A stretch of 64,000 bases of DNA from an uncultured Woeseia sp. GTDB taxonomy: Bacteria > Pseudomonadota > Gammaproteobacteria > Steroidobacterales > Woeseiaceae. Both the position numbers and the translations under genes were made by a program. Positions 54,754 through 64,000 of this stretch are shown one piece after another (the first letter of the stretch is position 1; each line of letters starts with the position of its first letter). The stretch lies in contig CALALV010000001.1 of assembly GCA_937925605.1 (NCBI GenBank), positions 1 through 64,000 on the forward strand, given 5' to 3'. Under the pieces are notes generated by a model that was not told the origin of the DNA, searched no databases, and saw only the letters and a program-made list of their open reading frames with translations.

Positions 54754-55902
54754 ATGGCACAGACGATCAATACAAACGTTGCTTCGCTGAATGCGCAACG
54801 TAATTTGAGTCGTTCGCAGGGCTTGCTCAACCAGTCACTTGAGAGGCTGTCGACGGGCCTGCGAATCAACAGTGCGAAGGACGACGCTGCAGGCCTGGCG
54901 ATCTCCGAGCGCTTCACCACGCAGATCCGCGGCCTGAACCAGGCGGTGCGTAACGCAAGTGACGGCATCTCGCTGGCGCAGACGACCGAGTCTGCCCTCG
55001 GTGAGCTGACCAACAACCTGCAGCGCATCCGCGAGCTGGCCGTGCAGTCGGTCAACGCCACGAACTCGGCGTCCGACCGCGCTGCGCTGAACGCCGAGGT
55101 ACTGGAGCGCGTCGCGGAAATCGACCGCATCGCGAAGCAGACCAACTTCAACGGCGTCAAGGTCCTCGACGGCTCGTTCGGCACCGCGACCTTCCAGGTC
55201 GGCGCCAACGTCGGCGACACGATCTCGGTCAGCCTGACGACCGACGTTACGGCGGCTGCCATCGGCACCGTCAACACCGAGGAAGGCTCCGGCTTCGACA
55301 TGTCCGACGCGACCAACGTCGAGGACGTCACGCTGGAATTCGGTGACGGCGTCGATGCCGACCTGTACGGCTCGGTGGTCATCGCAGCCGGCGCGAGCGC
55401 GCAGGACGCGGCCAACACGATCAACGAGGCCTCGCTGGACGGCATCTCGGCCTTCGTCAGCGCCGCCGGCGAGCTGCAGGTCCTGTCCGACAACGGCGAC
55501 GTCACGTTCACCGAGACCGTGGCAGCCGGCACCAACACGGTCGGCCTCGACGGGCTGAACACGGCTGACGAGACGGCTGCGACGGCCACGACGCTGGCCG
55601 GCGTTGCAGTCGACACGGTTGCGGACGCGAACTTCGCGATCGCCCGCATCGACTCGGCGCTGACCGCGGTCAACGGCCTGCGCGGCAACCTGGGTGCTAT
55701 CCAGAACCGCTTCGAGTCGACGATCGTGAACCTGCAGACCGTCAGCGAGAACCTCGCGGCGTCGCGCGGCCGGATCCAGGACGCCGACTTCGCGGCGGAG
55801 ACCGCGGCACTGACCAAGGCTCAGATCCTCCAGCAGGCCGGCGTATCGGTACTGGCCCAGGCCAATGCCCAGCCGCAGCTGGCACTGAGTCTGCTGCAGT
55901 AA
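54754..55902 (+). CDS. fliC: flagellin FliC
   Basis: This 382-residue filament subunit begins AQTINTNVASLNAQRNLSRSQ. The conserved ND0/ND1 parts (LERLSTGLRINSAKDDAAGLAI, RFTTQIRGLNQAVRNASDGIS) and a C-terminal ILQQAGVSVLAQANAQPQLALSLLQ fit a standard export and polymerisation design. The variable middle (about 175-295) is D/T/A-rich. The ribosome site AGGAGT is strong. It is the only flagellin gene in the window. Its 3' end carries a hairpin before flaG. Confidence 0.97.
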   Translation: MAQTINTNVASLNAQRNLSRSQGLLNQSLERLSTGLRINSAKDDAAGLAISERFTTQIRGLNQAVRNASDGISLAQTTESALGELTNNLQRIRELAVQSVNATNSASDRAALNAEVLERVAEIDRIAKQTNFNGVKVLDGSFGTATFQVGANVGDTISVSLTTDVTAAAIGTVNTEEGSGFDMSDATNVEDVTLEFGDGVDADLYGSVVIAAGASAQDAANTINEASLDGISAFVSAAGELQVLSDNGDVTFTETVAAGTNTVGLDGLNTADETAATATTLAGVAVDTVADANFAIARIDSALTAVNGLRGNLGAIQNRFESTIVNLQTVSENLAASRGRIQDADFAAETAALTKAQILQQAGVSVLAQANAQPQLALSLLQ

Positions 55903-55922
55903 GAAAGCGCAGCAACAACTTT

Positions 55923-55957
55923 CCCCGCGGTGGCGACAGGGACGTCGCCACTCGGGG
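55923..55957 (+). terminator. hairpin between fliC and flaG
   Basis: TGGCGAC and GTCGCCA form a 7-bp stem with a 6-base loop, extended by an outer CCCCG/CGGGG pairing. No T run follows. It probably stabilises the fliC mRNA or lowers read-through into flaG. Confidence 0.5.
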
Positions 55958-55977
55958 ATCCCTGAAGGAGCAAGGCA

Positions 55978-56337
55978 ATGTCGGATACAGCCCTTAAAAC
56001 GGTCTCCGGCACCGGAACGTTCCGGGTACTGGAGATGTCGCGGCCGCAGGCCGCGCCGGCAGCGGGCGGCAATGAGCCGGCGCCGGCCGGCAAGGTACTG
56101 CCGGTCGAGATCCCGAAAGCGGACCTCGGCGCGCTCGCGAAACAGCTGAACGACGCGGCCCGCAACATCGGCCGCGACCTGCGCTTCGAGGTGAACCTCG
56201 AGAGCGGACGCTCGGTGATCCAGGTCCTGGACCGGGAAACCGGCGAAATCATCCGGCAGATCCCGCCGGAGAAAGTCACACCGTATTTGAAGGAAAACGG
56301 CGCGCTCGAAGTGCGCCTGTACGACGAGGTCGTCTGA
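55978..56337 (+). CDS. flaG: FlaG-family protein
   Basis: This 119-residue protein has a Pro/Ala-rich N-terminus and the FlaG core LRFEVNLESGRSVIQVLDRETGEIIRQIPPEKV. FlaG influences filament length in other polar flagella. It lies 75 bases after fliC, with AAGGAG before the ATG. Confidence 0.9.
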   Translation: MSDTALKTVSGTGTFRVLEMSRPQAAPAAGGNEPAPAGKVLPVEIPKADLGALAKQLNDAARNIGRDLRFEVNLESGRSVIQVLDRETGEIIRQIPPEKVTPYLKENGALEVRLYDEVV

Positions 56338-56366
56338 GCGGCGCAGAATGCCGCGGCGGCTCGTTC

Positions 56367-56382
56367 TGGCACGAAGATTGGA
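56367..56382 (+). promoter_or_regulatory. sigma-54-like promoter before fliD
   Basis: TGGCACG-AAGA-TTGGA has a perfect -24 element and the usual spacing, but the -12 reads TTGGA rather than TTGCA. It is a probable, weaker sigma-54 site 60 bases before fliD. Confidence 0.55.
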
Positions 56383-56440
56383 TACCCGGTGAGGGGGCGC
56401 CCGGCGCCAGGACTCATCGAAGACCGAGGGGACAGCAAGC

Positions 56441-57832
56441 ATGGCCAGTATCACGTCAGCAGGAATCGGCTCCGGACTCGACATCGGCGGGCTCGTCAGC
56501 CAGCTGGTGGCCGCCGAGGGCCAGCCGGCCGAGCAGCGCATCGCGCGCGGCGAGGCCTCGGCGCAGGCGCGGCTGTCGGCCTACGGCTCCCTGAAATCGG
56601 CGCTGTCGCAGTTCCGTGACCAGCTCGACCTGATGCAGGACATCGGCAAGTTCCTGAGCCGCAAGGCGGCGTCGTCGAACGAGGACCTGTTCTCGGTCTC
56701 GGCGAGCACGAGCGCGCTGCCCGGCAGCTACGCCGTAGAGGTCGTCAACCTCGCGACGGCGCAGCGCCTGACCTCGGGCGCCTTCGCCGATGCGGACACG
56801 GCGGTCGGCGAGGGCACGCTGACGATCGACGTCGGCGGCGAGGCCTTCGACGTCGAGATCACCGCGGATAATTCCTCGCTCGCGGGCATCCGCGATGCGA
56901 TCAATGCGGCAGGCGACAACAGCGGCGTGACCGCGACGATCGTCAACGCCGACAGCGGCAGCTACCTCGTGCTGAACTCGGAGGAGACCGGGTCCGCGCA
57001 GACCATCACGGTTACCCAGGCCGGCGGCGACGGCGGCCTCGCGGCGCTCGAGTATGACCCGGCCAACGGCCTGAACGCGCTGACGGAAACCGTCGCCGCG
57101 GCCGACGCGCTGGTGCGCGTCGACGGCCTGGATATCACCAGCGCGAACAACACGATCAGCGGCGCGATCGACGGCCTGACTCTCGAGCTGGTCGCGGCGT
57201 CGCCCGGCAGCGTCGAGAAACTCTCCGTCGACAACGACAGCGCGGCGGTACGCAACGTGATCGAGGATTTCGTCGACAGCTACAACGACCTCGTGGCGAC
57301 CTTCGACCAGCTGTCGGCCTACGACGCGGAGACCGAGATCGCCGGGCCGCTGCTCGGCGACGCGTCGCTGCGCAACATCCGCGACCAGCTGCGGCGCGAG
57401 ATGTCGGAGGGCGTGGACAGCGTCGGTGCGGCCTTCGGGTCCCTGCGTGACGCGGGACTCGAAATCGAGCTCGACGGCACGATGAGCATCGTCGACGAGG
57501 AGCTCGACGCGGCGCTGGCGGACGATTTCACCGGCATCGGCCAGCTGTTCGCCGCCGACGGCGCCTACGCGCAGCGGCTGTTCGAACGGGTCGAGGCCTT
57601 CCTCGACGACGAGGGCCTGCTGGAGGCGCGCACCGACGGGCTGAACCGCACGATCGAGGACTACGCGGAGCAGCGCGAGCGCCTGGCGGAACGCCTGTCC
57701 TCGCTCGAGACGCGCCTGCTGCGCCAGTTCAACGCGCTCGACTCGCTGGTCGCGCAGCTGACCTCGACGAGCAACTTTCTGACCCAGCAGTTGGCGAACC
57801 TGCCGACGGTGGGCGGCAACAACAACGCTTAA
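56441..57832 (+). CDS. fliD: filament cap protein FliD
   Basis: This 463-residue cap protein begins MASITSAGIGSGLDIGGLVSQLV. It contains the FliD domains with repeats such as GSYAVEVVNLATAQRL and a C-terminal coiled region (RLLRQFNALDSLVAQLTSTSNFLTQQL). Confidence 0.95.
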   Translation: MASITSAGIGSGLDIGGLVSQLVAAEGQPAEQRIARGEASAQARLSAYGSLKSALSQFRDQLDLMQDIGKFLSRKAASSNEDLFSVSASTSALPGSYAVEVVNLATAQRLTSGAFADADTAVGEGTLTIDVGGEAFDVEITADNSSLAGIRDAINAAGDNSGVTATIVNADSGSYLVLNSEETGSAQTITVTQAGGDGGLAALEYDPANGLNALTETVAAADALVRVDGLDITSANNTISGAIDGLTLELVAASPGSVEKLSVDNDSAAVRNVIEDFVDSYNDLVATFDQLSAYDAETEIAGPLLGDASLRNIRDQLRREMSEGVDSVGAAFGSLRDAGLEIELDGTMSIVDEELDAALADDFTGIGQLFAADGAYAQRLFERVEAFLDDEGLLEARTDGLNRTIEDYAEQRERLAERLSSLETRLLRQFNALDSLVAQLTSTSNFLTQQLANLPTVGGNNNA

Positions 57833-57849
57833 CGGGCAGGGAGCCTGCA

Positions 57850-58272
57850 ATGATGAAGACGAGCGGCGCAGCGGCGATGCAGGAGTATCGCCAGGTGAAC
57901 CTCCAGCACGCGGTCGAGGCCGCGAGCCCGCACCGGCTGGTGCAGCTCATGATGGAACGCGTGCTCGCGAAAATCGCGATCGCCCGTGGCCACATGGAGC
58001 GTGGCGCCGTGGCGGAGAAGGGCCGTCACATCGGCGACGCGATCAGTATCGTCAACGGCCTGCAGGTGAGCCTGAATCACAAGGCCGACTCGGCCCTGTC
58101 CGGCAACTTCGACGCGCTCTACGACTACATGACGCGACGCCTGCTCGAGGCCAACCTGAAGAACGACGAGGCGATCCTCACCGAGGTCGCGGGCCTGATG
58201 CGCCAGGTCAAGGAAGCCTGGGATGCGATCGGCGACGAGGTCGCCGCCGAAGCCGCCGCGGCCTCGGCCTGA
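57850..58272 (+). CDS. fliS: flagellin chaperone FliS
   Basis: This 140-residue four-helix chaperone reads YRQVNLQHAVEAASPHRLVQLMMERVLAKIAIARGHME, LNHKADSALSGNFDALYDYMTRRLLEANLKND and ends in VKEAWDAI. It binds unfolded flagellin. It begins 17 bases after fliD. Confidence 0.95.
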   Translation: MMKTSGAAAMQEYRQVNLQHAVEAASPHRLVQLMMERVLAKIAIARGHMERGAVAEKGRHIGDAISIVNGLQVSLNHKADSALSGNFDALYDYMTRRLLEANLKNDEAILTEVAGLMRQVKEAWDAIGDEVAAEAAAASA

Positions 58273-58288
58273 CGCGGCTGCCGGGACG

Positions 58289-58588
58289 ATGGGCGAATCC
58301 GCCGCGACCGAGCGCGTGTCGCTCGACTACCTCGAGACGCTGCACCGGCGAATCGAGGAGTGCGCGGCGGGCAGCCGCTGGGCGGAGGTCGAAGCGCTGA
58401 TGGCGGAGCGTAACGAGCTGCTCCAGGACTTCCACGGGGACCGGCGTGCCGAGGCGCTCGCCGCTGCGCAGCGCTCGACCGACCGGATCCTGAAGCTCGC
58501 GGTGGCGGCCCGGCTCGAGCTGGTCGGGGAACTCGCCCGGCTGCAGCGCGGGCGCAAGGCCACCGACGCGTACCGCGCGCACCGCTGA
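58289..58588 (+). CDS. FliT-like flagellar chaperone
   Basis: This 99-residue helical protein starts at the ATG at 58289. Its size, helical content and place directly after fliS fit FliT, which chaperones FliD. Sequence signatures of FliT are weak (LDYLETLHRRIEECA, AERNELLQDFHGDRR), so the name rests largely on position. Confidence 0.65.
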   Translation: MGESAATERVSLDYLETLHRRIEECAAGSRWAEVEALMAERNELLQDFHGDRRAEALAAAQRSTDRILKLAVAARLELVGELARLQRGRKATDAYRAHR

Positions 58589-58828
58589 CGCAAGGTCACG
58601 GCCGTCCGACGGTGCCGGCCAGGCGTTCCTTACAAGGGCCAAAAAGAACAAAAAGTGGGCTCAATTCTGTAAAATGCCCCGATAGTTTTCGCAAATAACC
58701 AGATATTGTCGATTTTTTGACGCTCGCTGGTGAAACTGTGAGACGTTTCACGATGCCGTCGCGCGCGAAAGCCTAGTCTCCCTGCCACGTTCAACGGATG
58801 TTGACCTTCAGCAAGGAGAGTTGGAGCG
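58589..58828. other. fleQ control region
   Basis: This region of 240 bases has no gene and is locally AT-rich around 58640-58720, unlike the rest of the window. It contains candidate -10 boxes such as TAAAAT at 58670-58675 and the CRP-like palindrome at 58737-58752. No sigma-54 site is visible, as expected for the master regulator. Confidence 0.55.
58737..58752. promoter_or_regulatory. CRP/Vfr-like operator upstream of fleQ
   Basis: TGTGAGACGTTTCACG matches the CRP pattern TGTGA-N6-TCACA except for the last base. It lies inside a longer inverted repeat, GTGAAAC (58730-58736) with GTTTCAC (58745-58751). It sits about 77 bases before the fleQ start. Confidence 0.55.
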
Positions 58829-60163
<1,335 letters not shown>

Positions 60164-60281
60164 AGCCGGTCCCGCGCGCGGCCGTCGGAAAGCCGCCGCG
60201 GCGCGCCGGGCTTCCGGCGGACGTCGGAAATCCGACGCCCGGCCGATTCCCCAAACAACTGATTTATATAGCAATGTTGCT

Positions 60282-60297
60282 TGGCACGCATCTTGCT
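60282..60297 (+). promoter_or_regulatory. sigma-54 promoter of fleSR
   Basis: TGGCACG-CATC-TTGCT is a perfect sigma-54 match. Transcription would start near 60308, so start codons before that (TTG 60281, ATG 60299) cannot be used. Confidence 0.9.
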
Positions 60298-60331
60298 GAT
60301 GTCTGCGCAGGAACCTCCGGGAGACGCTAAC

Positions 60332-61501
60332 TTGACCGCCACGCCGAAAACCGCCGCCGAACTCGAGCTCGCCTTCGACGCGTTCAACGCGCACTCGGCC
60401 GCGCTCGAGGCGTCCTGGCGGGACCTCGAGGCGCAGGTCGGCCGGCTGACCGCGGAGCTCGAAGCCACGCAGTCGGCGCGTCACCGCGAGCTGCTCGAAA
60501 AGGAGCGGCTCGGCGCGCGACTCGCGCGCACGCTCGAGGCGCTGCCGGGCGCGGTCGTCATGCTCGACGCCGACGGCATCGTCCGCGAACGCAACGAGGA
60601 AGCTGCCCGGCTGCTTAACCAGCCGCTGAAGGGTCGGCCGTGGTCGGAGATCGCGCGCCGCGAGTTCACGTCCGCGGTCGACGCGGACGGCGACCTGGAA
60701 CTGGCGGACGGCCGGCTGCTGACGCTGAAACGTCGCCGGCTGGGCGCCGGCGAAGGCGAGATCCTGCTGCTTACCGACGTCACTGAGAGCCGGCGGCTGC
60801 GCGAACTGCTGGCGCGCCACCAGCGCCTGTCCGCGATCGGCGAGATGACCGCGCGGCTCGCGCACCAGATCCGTACGCCGCTCGCCTCCGCGCTGCTGTA
60901 CGCATCGCAGGTCTCGCCGGGCGAGGACGGGCCGGATTCGCTCGGCGGCCGCATCGTCGGCCGCCTGCGGGAACTCGATCGGCTCGTGCGCGACATGCTG
61001 CAGTATGCCGGCGGCGCGCGCGCCGAGGGCGACCTCGTCGATCTCGAAGAACTCCTGGCCGATGTGGCCGAGACCTGCAGGGCACGCTGTGCCGGTGACC
61101 TGCAGGTCTCGGTCGACGTCGCCGAGGAAGGCCTGGCCGTCACCGGCAACCGCGACGCGCTGAAAGGTGCGCTCGCGAACCTGCTCGACAACGCCGTGCA
61201 GATCGCCGCCGCGCGCATCGAGCTGTCGGCATTCCGTGACGAGCGCGGGCTGTGCCTGACCGTGACCGACGACGGGCCCGGCGTGCCCGCCGGGCTGCGC
61301 GACCATATTTTCGAACCCTTCTACACGACGCGGCCGCAGGGCACGGGCCTCGGTCTCGCGGTCGTGCGCAGCGTCGCCGAGGCGCACGGCGGCGAAGTGC
61401 TGCTGGACTCGGGGCCGCAGGGCACGACCTTCGCGCTGTGCCTGCCGGCCGCGACGGCGGCCTGGCTCGCCGTGCCGCAGCGGGAGGCCTGTCATGCCTG
61501 A
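60332..61501 (+). CDS. fleS: flagellar sensor kinase FleS/FlrB
   Basis: This 389-residue soluble kinase starts at a TTG at 60332, the first in-frame start after the predicted transcription start and 8 bases after GGGAG. Domains are a coiled N-terminus, a PAS-like part (LEALPGAVVMLDADGIVRERNEE) and HisKA with an intact His (EMTARLAHQIRTPLAS). HATPase_c follows (LLDNAVQIA, DDGPGVPAG, GTGLGLAV). It phosphorylates FleR to advance class III flagellar genes. Its stop overlaps the fleR start. Confidence 0.92.
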   Translation: MTATPKTAAELELAFDAFNAHSAALEASWRDLEAQVGRLTAELEATQSARHRELLEKERLGARLARTLEALPGAVVMLDADGIVRERNEEAARLLNQPLKGRPWSEIARREFTSAVDADGDLELADGRLLTLKRRRLGAGEGEILLLTDVTESRRLRELLARHQRLSAIGEMTARLAHQIRTPLASALLYASQVSPGEDGPDSLGGRIVGRLRELDRLVRDMLQYAGGARAEGDLVDLEELLADVAETCRARCAGDLQVSVDVAEEGLAVTGNRDALKGALANLLDNAVQIAAARIELSAFRDERGLCLTVTDDGPGVPAGLRDHIFEPFYTTRPQGTGLGLAVVRSVAEAHGGEVLLDSGPQGTTFALCLPAATAAWLAVPQREACHA

Positions 61502-62819
61502 GGCAGCGGTACTGATCGTCGAGGACGACGCGAGCCTGCGCGCGGCGCTGTCCGAGACGCTCGCGGGCGGCAGCGACTATCCTGTACTGGCTGCGGGCAG
61601 CGGTCCCGAGGCGCTGTCGATACTCGCGCGCGAGCGCGTCGGCCTCGTCGTCAGCGACATCCAGATGCAGCCGATGAGCGGGCACGAGTTGCTCGGCGAG
61701 ATCCGCCGCCAGCACCCGGCGATGCCGGCGGTGCTGATGACCGCCTACGGAACAATCGAGAACGCGGTCGACGTCATGCGCGACGGCGCGTCCGATTACC
61801 TGGTCAAGCCGTTCGAGGCCAGCGACCTGATCGCGGTGGTCGACCGCTACATGCAGGCGGACGAGGCCGGGCGCCAGCCGGTTGCCGGCGATCCGAAGAC
61901 GCTCGAGCTGTTGCGCATCGCCGAGCGCGTCGCGAAGAGCGATGCCACGGTCACGCTGTCCGGCGAGTCCGGCTGCGGCAAGGAGGTCTTCGCGCGCTTC
62001 ATCCACGACAACTCGCTGCGCCGAGAGCAGCCGTTCGTCGCGATCAACTGCGCCGCGATCCCCGAGCACATGCTGGAAGCCGTCCTGTTCGGCTACGAGA
62101 AGGGCGCCTTCACCGGCGCTGCGGCCGCCCACGCCGGCAAGTTCGAGCAGGCCAACGGCGGCACGCTGCTGCTCGACGAAATCTCCGAGATGGAACTGGC
62201 GCTGCAGGCCAAGCTGCTGCGCGTCATCCAGGAGCGCGAGGTCGAGCGCCTCGGCGGCAGCGCGCCGCTACCGCTCGATGTCCGCGTGCTCGCGACGACC
62301 AACCGCAACCTGCGCGAGTGCGTGCAGGACGGCCGGTTCCGCGAAGACCTGTATTACCGGCTGAACGTTTTCCCGCTGCGCATCCCGCCGCTGCGCGAAC
62401 GGCGCGGTGACATCCTGCCGCTCGCGGAGCTGGCGATCGCGCGTCATCACGGCGGCAGCGGTCCGCGACCCCGGCTCGACGACGGGGCGCGCGAGCGGCT
62501 CGAGGCCTGGCCCTGGCCCGGTAACGTCCGCGAGCTCGAGAACACGATCCAGCGCAGCCTGATCATGGCCGGCGGCGCGACGCTGGTCGCGGCCGACCTC
62601 GTCTTCGAGGAGGAAGCGCCGGCGGCGGAGGCGGCGGCCCCGGCCGCGCTGTCCGATGACCTGCGCCTGCACGAATACGAACGCATCGCTGCTGCGCTGG
62701 CCGAGCACGGCGGCAAGCGCAGCGCTGCCGCGGACGCGCTCGGCATCAGCCCGCGCACGCTGCGTTACAAGCTGGCCCGGATGCGCGCCGACGGCGTCGC
62801 GACCGGACTCGACGCATGA
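61494..62819 (+). CDS. fleR: flagellar response regulator FleR/FlrC
   Basis: This 441-residue NtrC-type regulator has a receiver with an acidic pair (LIVEDDAS), the phosphoacceptor Asp in [12 protein letters not shown] and Lys in LVKPFEA. The AAA+ domain has [14 protein letters not shown] in [12 protein letters not shown] and LLLDEISE. The Fis HTH reads [26 protein letters not shown]. It overlaps fleS by 8 bases. Confidence 0.94.
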   Translation: MPEAAVLIVEDDASLRAALSETLAGGSDYPVLAAGSGPEALSILARERVGLVVSDIQMQPMSGHELLGEIRRQHPAMPAVLMTAYGTIENAVDVMRDGASDYLVKPFEASDLIAVVDRYMQADEAGRQPVAGDPKTLELLRIAERVAKSDATVTLSGESGCGKEVFARFIHDNSLRREQPFVAINCAAIPEHMLEAVLFGYEKGAFTGAAAAHAGKFEQANGGTLLLDEISEMELALQAKLLRVIQEREVERLGGSAPLPLDVRVLATTNRNLRECVQDGRFREDLYYRLNVFPLRIPPLRERRGDILPLAELAIARHHGGSGPRPRLDDGARERLEAWPWPGNVRELENTIQRSLIMAGGATLVAADLVFEEEAPAAEAAAPAALSDDLRLHEYERIAAALAEHGGKRSAAADALGISPRTLRYKLARMRADGVATGLDA

Positions 62820-62843
62820 CGCTTGACGGATGAGGAAGAACCG

Positions 62844-63158
62844 ATGAGCGAAATAAGCCCGCAACAACTCCTGAGCCAGATCCGCTCGATGCAGAGCGAG
62901 CTGCACGGCACGCAGGCCCCGCGGCCGGCCGACGGCTCGGGTTTCGGCGAACTCTTCAGCAAGGCGCTGAACCAGGTCAACGACACCCAGCAGGCGTCGT
63001 CCGCGCTGAAAGCGGCCTTCGTGACCGGCAGCTCGGAGGCCAGCCTGGCCGAGGTGATGATCGCCTCGCAGAAGGCCGACCTGAGCTTCCGCGCGATGAC
63101 CGAGGTACGCAACAAGCTGGTGAACGCCTACCAGGAAATCATGAACATGCCGGTCTGA
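62844..63158 (+). CDS. fliE: hook-basal body protein FliE
   Basis: This 104-residue rod-MS-ring junction protein ends in the conserved FliE helices (EVMIASQKADLSFRAMTEVRNKLVNAYQEIMNM). The ATG at 62844 follows GAGGAAG. The MS-ring gene fliF starts 24 bases later. Confidence 0.95.
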   Translation: MSEISPQQLLSQIRSMQSELHGTQAPRPADGSGFGELFSKALNQVNDTQQASSALKAAFVTGSSEASLAEVMIASQKADLSFRAMTEVRNKLVNAYQEIMNMPV

Positions 63159-63182
63159 GCGGCACGGGAAAACTGACGAATC

Positions 63183-64000
63183 ATGGAAAATTCCGCTCTC
63201 ATCGAATCACCGGGCGTACCGGCCAGCCAGCTGAACTTGGGCGGCGTCATGCGCATCCCGGCGGTCCGCCAGGTGACGACGCTGATCGGCGTGGCCGCGG
63301 CCGTCGCCGCCGGTTTCGCCATCTTCCTGTGGTCGCAGACGCCGAGTTACTCGCAGCTGTACGCGAACCTCGAGCCCGCGGACGCGGCGCAGGTCGTCGA
63401 CGCGCTGAAGGGCGCCGAGATCGACTACCGGCTGACCGACTCCGGCAGCATTCTCGTCCCGCAGTCCCGCCTGCACGACGCGCGCATGCAGATGGCGGGG
63501 CAGGGCGTCGCGCCGGCCGGCGACGGCACGATGGACCTGATGCAGGAACAGTCCAGCTTCGGCGTCAGCCAGTTCATGGAGAACGCCCGCTACCAGCACG
63601 CGCTGGAGGCGGAACTGGCGCGCACGATCACGAGCCTCGGCGCCGTGCGCGAAGCGCGCGTGCACCTCGCGTTGCCGAAGGAGTCGTCCTTCCTGCGTGA
63701 CGATCGCAGCGCCAGCGCCTCGGTGCTGCTGAAGCTCGGGCGCGGCAGCCTCGAGGCCGACCAGGCCGCGGCCATCGTCAACCTCGTCGCATCCAGCGTG
63801 CCGAACCTCGCGCCGGGCAACGTCACGCTGATCGACCAGTTCGGCCGGCTGCTGAGCTCGGCCGGCGACGACTGGGCGGACAGCCAGGCCGTCAACCAGT
63901 TCAAGCACGCGCAGCGGCTGGAAGAAGTCTACCGGCGCCGCATCGAGGAACTGCTGACTCCGCTGGTCGGCGCCGGGCGCGTGCGCGCGCAGGTCGCGGC
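63183..64000 (+). CDS. fliF: MS-ring protein FliF, 3' truncated by window end
   Basis: The first 272 residues are visible and the frame runs off the window. They contain the N-terminal transmembrane helix (TTLIGVAAAVAAGFAIFLW), the periplasmic ring-building motifs SYSQLYANLEPADAAQVVDAL and MQEQSSFGVSQFMENARYQHALEAELARTI, and VREARVHLALPKESSF. The ring is the base on which export and switch assemble. There is no sign of damage in the visible part. Confidence 0.96.
   Translation, partial: MENSALIESPGVPASQLNLGGVMRIPAVRQVTTLIGVAAAVAAGFAIFLWSQTPSYSQLYANLEPADAAQVVDALKGAEIDYRLTDSGSILVPQSRLHDARMQMAGQGVAPAGDGTMDLMQEQSSFGVSQFMENARYQHALEAELARTITSLGAVREARVHLALPKESSFLRDDRSASASVLLKLGRGSLEADQAAAIVNLVASSVPNLAPGNVTLIDQFGRLLSSAGDDWADSQAVNQFKHAQRLEEVYRRRIEELLTPLVGAGRVRAQVA

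Overview
The window is a GC-rich (roughly 70%) chromosomal segment of a polar-flagellated proteobacterium, most likely a gammaproteobacterium. The reasons are a Pseudomonas/Vibrio-style flagellar hierarchy (FleQ, FleS and FleR, sigma-54 promoters for early genes, sigma-28 promoters for late genes), FlgM/FlgN, an RsmN-type CsrA, DusA and a PhaF-like phasin. A genus cannot be named from the sequence. No tRNA, rRNA, CRISPR array, insertion sequence or phage was seen.

Layout. Positions 1-6 kb hold the end of a degenerate sensor kinase, a large tricorn-type protease, then a relic of a photosynthesis gene region: the last ~80 codons of pufC (reaction-centre cytochrome), cut off and abutting a second truncated gene, followed by an intact bciB-type 8-vinyl reductase gene. 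Positions 6-14 kb (minus strand) hold a multidomain secreted M4 metalloprotease with its terminator, and an operon of porin, small substrate-binding-like protein and chemoreceptor. Positions 14.2-24.6 kb are a chemotaxis operon (cheY, cheA, cheW, receptor, STAS protein, unknown helical protein, cheR, cheD, cheB, second cheY, CheC/CheX-like protein) behind a sigma-28 promoter. Positions 24.6-32.8 kb are a carbohydrate module: GMC oxidoreductase, Tat-exported subunit 3, two DUF1080/3-keto-disaccharide hydrolase proteins, a TIM-barrel isomerase-like protein and two transporters. Positions 32.9-42 kb are housekeeping and mixed genes (gamma-glutamyltransferase, phosphoglucomutase, DusA, methyltransferase, cyclase-FHA fusion, GTP-type PEP carboxykinase, phasin).

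From 42.1 kb to the end is a flagellar cluster. The minus-strand flgA, flgM, flgN and RsmN-like csrA are divergent from flgBCDEFGHIJKL. These are followed by fliC, flaG, fliD, fliS, fliT-like, fleQ, fleS, fleR, fliE and the start of fliF. Legible control sites give a coherent cascade: FleQ/sigma-54 sites before flgA, flgB, fleS and (weaker) fliD, and FliA/sigma-28 sites before flgM, fliC and the che operon. CRP/Vfr-like palindromes sit before the che operon, fliC and fleQ.

The points most worth a second look are the photosynthesis relic, the obliterated P-loop in PEP carboxykinase (real loss or a sequencing artefact), the histidine kinase without its histidine, the RsmN-like CsrA, the shared CRP-like sites, and the 3-keto-glycoside module.
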